The position numbers were made by a program, and so were the translations under genes. From NCBI GenBank assembly GCA_013298375.1, contig JAAFHM010000186.1, forward strand, positions 1 through 8,640: DNA of 8,640 nt, read 5' to 3'. The DNA is from Ignavibacteria bacterium. GTDB taxonomy: Bacteria; Bacteroidota; Ignavibacteria; Kapaibacteriales; UBA4661. Below, one piece after another: positions 1 through 7,700 of this stretch. The notes below the pieces were generated by a model. The model saw only the letters and a program-made list of their open reading frames with translations, had not been told where the DNA came from and did not search any database. Each line of letters opens with the position of its first letter. Positions within the stretch are counted from its first letter, which is position 1.

Positions 1-6
1 TATAAT

Positions 7-15
7 TTCTCACTT
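7..15 (+). promoter_or_regulatory. Leader motif TTCTCACTT upstream of first methyltransferase
   Basis: The nine bases TTCTCACTT lie 12 bases before the ATG at 28 and directly follow TATAAT at 1-6, which matches a -10 hexamer. The same nine bases recur at 589-597 before the second gene. No Shine-Dalgarno sequence lies between the motif and the start. The region that would hold a -35 element is outside the window, so a promoter reading is only a possibility. Confidence 0.25.
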
Positions 16-27
16 CTTCGCAATCCC

Positions 28-585
28 ATGAACCGCGATATTACGCATTTGACCAATATTAACATCGGCTGCGGCAACGACATCCGGGAAGATTTTGTGA
101 ACCTTGATGTTGCTGCGCTTCCGGGGGTGGATGTGGTCTGCGACATCACCAAATTCCCGTGGAATCTGCCGTCCGACCAATACACCCTTGCCGAAATGAT
201 TAACGTGCTGGAACACCTGCCCGACACCATCAAAACGATGGAAGAACTCTGGCGTATTGTTCGCAATGGCGGCAAAGTGGTCATTCGTGTGCCGTACTGG
301 AATTCCATGCACTTCCCCGGCGACCCCACGCACGTCCGCGCTTTTTCACAGCACAGCCTGAATTTCTTCGACCCTTCGACCAAGCAAGGAAAGGAGCGCC
401 CGTACTACTCCACAGCCCGTTTTCATATTGCCCACGTCCATTACTGGCTGCCGCTTGCTCCGGCACGGGAAAAATATTGGGTGAAAATATCGCACCCTTT
501 CCCAAAGCGCATTCTTGCCTTCTTTGCACGGTATTTGAATAATATCATTTGGGCGGTGGAATTTGATTTGATTGCAATAAAATAA
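28..585 (+). CDS. Class I SAM-dependent methyltransferase (Methyltransf_11-like), 185 aa
   Basis: This is a cytoplasmic enzyme predicted to move a methyl group from S-adenosylmethionine to an unidentified acceptor. The SAM-binding motif I is INIGCGND at residues 11-18. The acidic residue after strand beta2 is D27 in VNLD. VLEHLPD at 60-66 and the ELWRIVRNGGK helix-turn with strand VVIRVPYW at 74-91 match the second half of the Rossmann fold. DPTHVRAFS at 99-107 followed by an aromatic-rich stretch resembles short methyltransferases often found in LPS, O-antigen or capsule gene clusters. At 185 residues it is close to the usual size of that compact group and looks complete. The ATG at 28 places motif I near the N-terminus, as expected. 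The frame has no stop between 1 and 27, so a start beyond the window edge is not excluded. The acceptor could be a sugar, lipid or protein; nothing here decides it. The next gene follows after 27 bases, so co-transcription is likely. Confidence 0.85.
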   Translation: MNRDITHLTNINIGCGNDIREDFVNLDVAALPGVDVVCDITKFPWNLPSDQYTLAEMINVLEHLPDTIKTMEELWRIVRNGGKVVIRVPYWNSMHFPGDPTHVRAFSQHSLNFFDPSTKQGKERPYYSTARFHIAHVHYWLPLAPAREKYWVKISHPFPKRILAFFARYLNNIIWAVEFDLIAIK

Positions 586-588
586 CTT

Positions 589-597
589 TTCTCACTT
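589..597 (+). promoter_or_regulatory. Second copy of leader motif TTCTCACTT before the GTG-started gene
   Basis: An exact copy of the nine-base motif at 7-15 lies just after the stop codon of the upstream gene and 15 bases before the GTG at 613. Its upstream flank (AATAAC) is AT-rich, as is the TATAAT before the first copy. The short gap contains no purine-rich ribosome-binding site. It may be an initiation-region element, a transcription start context, or coincidence in a pyrimidine-rich leader. Confidence 0.25.
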
Positions 598-612
598 TAT
601 TTCTCCATTACT

Positions 613-1455
613 GTGGCTTGTGCAATTTGTACTTCTACGTCATTTACCAATCGGGCTGCTGTCAAAGGAGCGGTCTATGTTGCCTGTAACAACTGCGGTG
701 TGGTCTATCAAAACCCAATTCCTCCTGACTCAGAGGTCGAAGACATCTATAACCACGATGATAGCACGTATTTTGTTAGCGATGCTAAAAATGCTGATTT
801 CCTTGCGGGAGAAGATTGGTTGCGGGGCAGTGCGCAATTTTTTATTGAGCAACTGCAACAGCAGTATAAAGGAAGTCTAGAAACAGCATCGGTGCTGGAT
901 TTTGGCTGCGGAACGGGTATTCTCTTGGATGAATTGCAGAAGCGTGGTAGCGGGGCATACACGGGCGTGGAAATGTCGCCGTGGGCTTGTCGTTATGGGC
1001 GTGAGCACTTTGGTCTGACAATGCTTAATGAGGATATTATGACAGTGAATTTGCCGCCGGAAAGTTTTGATATTATCGTGATGAGCCATGTCATTGAGCA
1101 TTTGCCGAACCCACCTGTGATTATCAATCGTTTAGCGACGTTGCTGAAGCGTGGTGGTCTCCTGATGATAGGTACTCCGTATTCGGACTCGCTTGGGGCG
1201 CGAATATTTGGTAAACATTGGCTTTACTACTTGCCTAATGAGCATTTGCACCTTTTTAATGATAGGTCAATTCGCCATCTTTTGGAAGCAAGTAATCTCC
1301 GTGTTCAATCCGTTGAGCATTATCTTTGGCGAAAGCGTTCCACGCTTGGTGCGCTGGCAAAACTTCCGCTTGGACTTCTTCAAACAACGCTACGGGGCGC
1401 GACGCAATTTGTTAGTGCAAAAGATGGTCTTATCGCCTTTGCTCAAAAGCCCTAA
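613..1455 (+). CDS. Class I SAM-dependent methyltransferase with N-terminal zinc-ribbon-like motif (Methyltransf_23-like), 280 aa
   Basis: The N-terminus carries two CxxC pairs, C3/C6 and C25/C28, in the form CAIC...CNNCGVVYQNP, the arrangement of a small zinc ribbon that precedes the catalytic domain in many C- and O-methyltransferases of secondary and surface metabolism. SAM motif I is VLDFGCGTG at 94-102, the ribose-binding acid is E120 in GVEMS, and FDIIVMSHVIEHLPNP at 152-167 and LLKRGGLLMIGTPY at 177-190 complete the fold. HLHLFNDRSIRHLLEASNL at 211-229 is the typical C-terminal segment. The protein ends in LIAFAQKP, which resembles the usual final strand, so it looks full length. The GTG start is chosen because it is the only start codon between the upstream stop at 583-585 and the first cysteine pair. 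There is no Shine-Dalgarno sequence. Close spacing to the upstream methyltransferase suggests one transcript and possibly successive methylations of one surface glycan; that role is inferred. Confidence 0.85.
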   Translation: MACAICTSTSFTNRAAVKGAVYVACNNCGVVYQNPIPPDSEVEDIYNHDDSTYFVSDAKNADFLAGEDWLRGSAQFFIEQLQQQYKGSLETASVLDFGCGTGILLDELQKRGSGAYTGVEMSPWACRYGREHFGLTMLNEDIMTVNLPPESFDIIVMSHVIEHLPNPPVIINRLATLLKRGGLLMIGTPYSDSLGARIFGKHWLYYLPNEHLHLFNDRSIRHLLEASNLRVQSVEHYLWRKRSTLGALAKLPLGLLQTTLRGATQFVSAKDGLIAFAQKP

Positions 1456-1663
1456 ATCTTTGTACAGATTGAAGAAAAATGGGGTGCCAAGAAAAAAATA
1501 GTGCGTTTGTATTTTGTGTGAATACAGAAATTTCGGATATTTGCAGATTATTTTTGGGAGCGATGCTGTCCGCCCTTATCAGTATTGGGTTTCGTATCGT
1601 TTCTCGTTGCCGCAATTTTCCTTTGTAAATACTTCTCCTTATCTCAACCTTTTTTGTGTTACT
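1456..1663. other. 208-base gene-free spacer upstream of the giant gene
   Basis: This AT-rich spacer separates the methyltransferases from the giant secreted-protein gene. It holds two weak inverted repeats (1455-1470 and 1508-1526), the short palindrome GAAATTTC at 1527-1534 and a pyrimidine-rich tract just before the ATG at 1664. I see no convincing rho-independent terminator and no confident promoter. Its size would allow the giant gene to have its own promoter. The frame of the giant gene is open from 1502 onward, but the translated spacer has no recognisable domain and a clear signal peptide begins at 1664, so the spacer is not taken as coding. Confidence 0.6.
1508..1526. repeat. Short inverted repeat TGTATT-N7-AATACA
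   Basis: TGTATT at 1508-1513 and AATACA at 1521-1526 are perfect reverse complements around a seven-base loop. The six-base AT-rich stem is weak as a terminator and is not followed immediately by a T run. It could be a binding site for a dimeric regulator of the downstream gene, or chance in AT-rich DNA. Confidence 0.2.
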
Positions 1664-1771
1664 ATGCTTCTCCAATCCTTGAGTCGGCATCAGCGCTTGG
1701 CTGTGGTCGTCATTTCCTCTTTTGCTTTGGCGTTCTTCTTTAGTACATTTTCCTCTGCACACGCCTCCGCG
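1664..1771 (+). other. Sec signal peptide of the giant protein
   Basis: Residues 1-36 have a positive n-region with R8, H9 and R11, a hydrophobic core from about L12 to F26 (AVVVISSFALAFFF), and a polar c-region ending AHASA before PTW. Signal peptidase I could cut after A34 or A36. There is no lipobox cysteine. The protein is therefore expected to leave the cytoplasm through Sec. Confidence 0.85.
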
Positions 1772-4700
1772 CCAACGTGGAAGCGCTTTGGCACACTTCA
1801 ACAGGCTCGGCATATGTTCGCCGCGTATCCTGTTGGAAGCGGTCAAGCAATGGTTGTTGGCGGCTATACGGGCGCAGCAAGCGGCACGTTTAGTGGTACG
1901 CCCGTCGCAAGTTCTGAAATTATTGATGTCGTCAATCGCACCATTAGAGCGGGCGCTTCGATGAATGAGGCACGAGCCGAGTTTGCTTCGGTGCAAATGC
2001 TGGATGGAAGCATTGTTGTTTTAAGCGGTGTTTCGTCTGGCGGGAGTCTGACAACAGGCGTGGAAGTCTATAATCCCGCAACTGGGCAATGGCGCAGAGC
2101 GGGCAATCTTCTCATCGCACGGCGACAACACACCGTTTGCCAACTGAGCGCAGAAGAAGTTCTTGTCGTCGGTGGGCGTTTGGCAAACTTGAATAGCATT
2201 ACTGCTGCGGAGATTATGAATATTCGCACGGGTCAAAGTCGTCGTGTTGCGGATTTTCCTTATCCGATAAATTCCGGCGCTTCTGCAATGACCGCGAGCG
2301 GTCGCCCGCTTGTTTTCGGTGGGCGTAGTGGCGGCGGCGACAGCTACCGTACTACCGCAGTTTACGAGTATAATGCGTCGAGCAATCAATGGACGGTTTG
2401 GGGAAATATGAGTGCTGCCGTCCAATCTGTGGGGCTGTTTCGGCTTTCCGATGGTCGTCTTATGACTTCCGGCGGAACAGCACGAGAGAGTTTTACGCCA
2501 TTTCTTGGCAATAGAAGCGTTGGGATTGAGTCTGCAACAGGCTTCACAGCAATAGCTGCTATGCAGATTGACCGTGTATGGCATAGTATGGTCGAATGGA
2601 ATCAAGATTCCATTCTCACTATCGGTGGACTGAACAATAACAACACTTCGACGAGCAGCGTTGATTGGATTAACATTGCCAATAATCAAAGCACCGTCGC
2701 GCCTACCATGCCTACCGAGCATTCGCACGGGCAAGCCGTAAGCCTGCCCACACGTGATGCACGAGGAGTTATGCAACCACGTGTGTTGATGATATCCGGC
2801 TTTTCGGCAGGATACCGCGAAACGGCTTCTATCGAAATCCTCGACCGCACCGCCGATACCGTTTCCAGCGACCCAAATGCACCCCGTATAACCTCATTTA
2901 CGCCGCAGTCGGCGGGCTTAGGCGCTTCCTTGACCATTCGCGGGAGTGGATTGAGGGGTGCAACTCGCATCACAGTTGGTGGCGTGGCGGTCTTGGCATT
3001 TGTGGTACAGTCCGATAGCGTTATCATTGCCACGCTTGGCGCGGGTGCTAGTGGTGCGGTGCGTGTCACCACACCCGTTGCCAGTGCTGCATTGGAAGGT
3101 TTCATCTTTACAACGCCGCCTGTCATCACTGCCTTCACGCCGTCTCGCGCTAAGGTTGGGGCGACGGTGATTATCAGTGGTTCGGGTTTTGTCGGTGCAA
3201 CAACCGTGAGCATTGGCGGGGTGGCAGCAGAAATTTTCAGTGTGGATTCGGATTCCCGCATTACGGCGGTTCTCGCTGAAGGGGCTTCGAGTGGTGCGGT
3301 TGTCGTGCTGACCCGTGGCGGTGAAGCACGGCGGGCGGGCTTTTTGATGGATATACCGCCCGTCATTACTGCCTTGCAAGATAGTATCGCCACGCTTGGC
3401 GACACTATCCGCATCCAAGGGCGAAATTTTATCGGTACAACCGAGGTACGCTTTGGTACAACGACGGCTTCCGCACGGGCGGTTTCGTTCCGCGTTGTGT
3501 CGGACTCGCTCGTGATAGCGGTGGTGGGAAGCGGCTCGTCTGGCGGTGTGTTGGTCACGACCCCCGCAGGAACGGCGGTGTGGAAAGGGTTTCGGTACTT
3601 AGATCAAATGACCAATGTCGGGCAGTTTGGCTATGGAATGTACCAACCAGCGATAGATTCTAAGGGCAATATCTATATTTCTCAGGAAATGCGCGGCGTG
3701 TGGAAAATTGAACCCAATGGCAAAGCTGCGATGGTTTTAGGAACACCGAACAGGCTTGCCGGCGGCATTGCTATTGACAGTAACGATAATGTCTTTATTG
3801 TTGATAAAGTCACCGACGGCATTGTCGGGACGCGCATTGTCAAACTCACGCCGAGCGGTGCTTTTTCGGTTGTTGCCGAAAGCCCGCTCTTCCAAAGCAT
3901 ATACGGGCTTGTGATGGACAAAGATGGCAATATGTACGCCGTCAGCCACACCAATAACGCCATTGTGAAAATTACCCAAAGCGGTATCGTTACGTTCTTA
4001 TACGCCGGAGCGCCGCTTGACAAGCCCGTTGGTCTCAATTTCGATAAAAATGGTGATTTACTTATTACGAATTATGGCGGTGCGGCGATTGTTCGCTATT
4101 CTATGTGTAGCGGTCAGACAAGTGTGGTGTATGACGGCGCGGCTATTCGGTTGCCACACGGCATTATTTCGACCGAGAGCGGTAATATCTATATCGCCGA
4201 CCACCTTGCCGGAGCAATTTTGAAAATGACACCCGATGGCGGGTTTGAAGAATTTATCGGCAGCAATGCACCATTTCCCCGAAATATTACCCTGCTCCGT
4301 CCTACGGGTATAGCACTGACAAAATCAGGCACAATGTACGTGGTTGATTATCAAAATGGGCGCATCGTGACCGCTCCATCCATTGACGAAAAGCCGATTG
4401 AGCGTGGCAAAATGGGCAGCCCTCTTGCTATTACGTCCTTTACGCCTACGACCGGAAGCATCGGACAAGTGGTCAATATTCGTGGAATGGGCTTCTCCTG
4501 CGGTATTGAAGGGGTTTTTGTCGGTGGTGCGCCTGTGCGAACCTTCCGCCTTGTGTCCGATTCGCTCATTGTGGCAACCGTTGGCAATGGTGCAACAGGC
4601 GATGTGAGCGTCGTTACGGAGAACAGTACCGCCCGTTTAGCTGAATTCAGATTCATCGGCACAACCTCCGGCAGCACGACCAATCCGATGAATCGCATCC

Positions 4701-7700
4701 CACCGCAAATTCTTTCTTTCACCCCCAACGCCGGCACAAGCGGTCTGCGGGTGACGATTCTGGGACGAGGATTTCTTGGGACAGTCGGGGTGCGATTTGG
4801 CTCTACGTCGGCTTCGGTGGCAGCATCATCGTTTACGGTTGTTTCTGATTCCGTGATTATTGCGGTTGTTGCTAATGGTGCTTCGGGAAGCGTTTTTGTT
4901 GCGACAGCCGTCGGAATGGCTTCACGCGAGGGTTTTCGCTTTATCCAGCCGACGGCACTCATCGGGCAGTTTGGTTATGGAATGTATTTACCCGTTATTG
5001 ATTCAAAGGGCAATATCTTTGTCATGCAGGAATTGAAGGGTTTGTGGCGTATCAGCCCCGATGGTCGGTCGGAACTGGTCTATCGCCCCAAAGAGTATAT
5101 TGTTGGCGGCTTAACGATTGATAAAGCTGATAATCTTTATATGACGCTGGACACGGGATTCCAAATTCATCGTTACAGCCCCAATGGTGAATCTTCATTG
5201 TTCTGTAAGCATCCGTTGGTCAATATGGTAACCGGGCTTGATATTGATAAAGATGGTAATTTGTATGGTGCTGCATTTGGGAATAATAGCATTATTAAAA
5301 TCAGCGCCGATGGTAAGACGGTCACAACCCTCTACAAAGGCTCACCTTTGAACGGACCCGCCAATGTTGCCCTAGATAATGACGGAAATCTTATCGTTGC
5401 AAACTATGGTACATCTCCTTCATGGAAAGGGAGCATCGTGAAAATCACTCCTTGCGGCGAAGCAAGCGTTATTGGCGAAGGGTCGCAATTCCGCGCTCCA
5501 TATGGACTTGCGGTAGCAGAAAGCAGGAATCTGTATATTGGTGGTTACTTGTCAAAAAATGTTATCAAGCGCACTCCGCAAAACCTTTACAGCGATTACA
5601 GTAGCGCCAATACACAATCTACGCAGGTTTTGCCTCTGCTTGAGCCTGTCGGTGTCGCCATTTCTCCCGAAGGCTGGATGGTTGTTGTGGATTACAAAAA
5701 TGGCAGTGTTTGGCGCGTTGCCGACACTGGTGAAAAGCCCCTGAACCGCGATAATATTACGATGTCGCCTGCAATTACCACCTTCACCCCCACAACTGGA
5801 ACCGTCGGGCAGACTCTCACGATTCGTGGAACACGCTTTGCTTGCGGGGTTTCGCGTGTGTCGGTCGGAGGCGTTGCCGTGAGAGCATTTTCAGTGGTGT
5901 CGGATTCACTCATCGTTGCAACCGTCAGCACGGGTGCAACGGGCGCGGTCAGCATCACAACGCCTCTTGGAACGGTTTCGCGTGAGCGCTTTGTCTTTCT
6001 TTCGCCAAGCACAACTAATCCAAGCGTCGTCGTGACTACACCGACCGTGACGCTTCTGCCGCCAACAATCACCGCCTTTACGCCAACGCAAGGTACATCG
6101 GGAACGCTTATTAGCATCATCGGAAGTGGCTTCAAAGGCGTAAACACCGTTCTTTTTGGCTCTGCGACTAATGCCACACCTGCCGCATCCTTCCTTGTGC
6201 GCTCGGATTCCTTGATTATCGCAACACTCGGTGTTGGGGCAACAGGCAGCGTGACGGTTATCAGCACAACGGGCATTGCGACTCGTCCGGGCTTTGTCTT
6301 TCTCTTTCCAACCGCTCCTGCCGCAACCACACCGACCGTTGTTGTCACGCCACGCCCCGATAGCGTTGGTGTTGTACCACCAACGATTACGAGCATTGTG
6401 CCATCCTGCGTTGCGGGCGGAACGTTGCTGACGATTACCGGAACGGGCTTCCGGGGCAGACCGGAAGTGCGGTTCGGGCGTTTAGCTTCCGGGACAAATG
6501 CTGCACGATTGGTGCTTTCCGCATCCGTCGGCGTTGTTTCGACAACACAGATTGTGGCTGTTGTGCCGAGTGGTTTGGTAGCGTTCACGGGATTGCCAAG
6601 CGGTTCGCGGGAGTTTGGTGTCAGCGTCAGTACGACAAGCGGCACTGCTACGCGCTCCGGCTTGCAATACGTCGAGACGCGCCCCGCAATTAACGCCTTT
6701 TCGCCATCTTCCGCCACACGCGGCGACAAACTCTTTATCGTCGGACAGGGTTTCACCTGCCTTAGCGATGTGCGCGTGGGTGGCAATACGGTTGCTTCCT
6801 ATCAAGTTGTTTCCGATACGTTGGTGATTGCAACGCTGGGGCTGACTACGAGCGGCACGGTGCGGGTTGTCACACCGACGGGCGTTGCAGAAAGCGGCGG
6901 TTTTGTCTATTCCGTCTTCCCGCTTTCGCTGTTGCCAAGCATTACGAGCTTTTCGCCGACTGCCGCAAGAGTTGGTCAGACGGTGACCATTACGGGGTCG
7001 AATTTTAGCGGTACAATGACGGCTGGCGGAGCATTTACAACGACGTTTGTGAGTTTGGGCGGCGTTTTGCTGCCATTTACGGTTGTGTCGCCAACGCAAA
7101 TAACTGTGCGGATTCCATCGGATTTTGCACCGACAAACACGGATGTTCGTGTCGGTACACCCGGCGGAAGCGTCTCGGCACAAGGATTTACCTTCATTCC
7201 TGAGCCGATTATCACATCTTTCACCCCTGAGCGTGCAAGTACGGGAACCGTTGTTTTGATTTCGGGACGGAATTTCACGGGAACAAACGCCGTGCAGTTC
7301 GGAAGCGCTCTGGCACAAGCATTCACGGTGCTTTCCGATACGCTCATTCAGGCGGTTGTTGGCGACGGCGCAAGTGGCGACGTGCGCGTGACGACGAATA
7401 ACGGCACGGCAACGAAATCGGGCTTTATTTTCGTTATCCCGCCGCCATTTATCACGAGTTTCACACCGACGCTTTTTGCAGCATCAGGCAATATCACCAT
7501 TTCAGGGCGTAATTTTGCCGGAAATGGCTACACAACACAGCTTGTCCTCATTGGAAATGTTGCCGGAACGATTGTTTCGGTCAACCCAACAACACTCGTT
7601 GTTCGCGCTCCGGCAATGATAAACAGCACCACCATCACGGTCATAACGCCTGGAGGCACGGCAAATGCTTGTTGTTTGACGATGCCGCCCGCAATGATGC

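Noticed and set aside
1455..1470. Inverted repeat AATCT-N6-AGATT at the end of the second methyltransferase, considered as a terminator
   Set aside because: The stem is only five base pairs, AT-rich, and is followed by purines rather than a T run.
1193..1501. 102-codon + strand frame overlapping the end of the second methyltransferase
   Set aside because: It overlaps the conserved C-terminal part of the methyltransferase in another frame, has no recognisable motif, and the methyltransferase frame ends naturally in LIAFAQKP, so a frameshift need not be invoked.
1607..1635. Possible sigma70-like pair TTGCCG (1607-1612) and TACTTC (1630-1635) with 17-base spacing
   Set aside because: The -10 match is poor and the region is AT/pyrimidine-rich, so such pairs arise by chance. 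The likely lineage may also use different promoter elements.
1502..1663. Upstream extension of the giant gene, since its frame is open from 1502
   Set aside because: The only upstream options are rare start codons such as TTG, the translated segment has no domain, and a complete signal peptide begins at the ATG at 1664.
2686..3558. 290-codon open frame on the - strand, with similar ones at 2021-2776, 4351-4962 and 6482-7318
   Set aside because: All are antisense shadows created by biased, repetitive codon use in the IPT and kelch regions. Their translations are Thr/Ala/Pro- or Arg-rich without domain signatures.
5692..6786. 364-codon open frame on the - strand
   Set aside because: It lies wholly antisense to the giant gene, and its translation is a low-complexity Val/Thr/Pro-rich mirror of the repeated IPT codons. 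It has no recognisable domain. The sense frame encodes clear IPT domains here.
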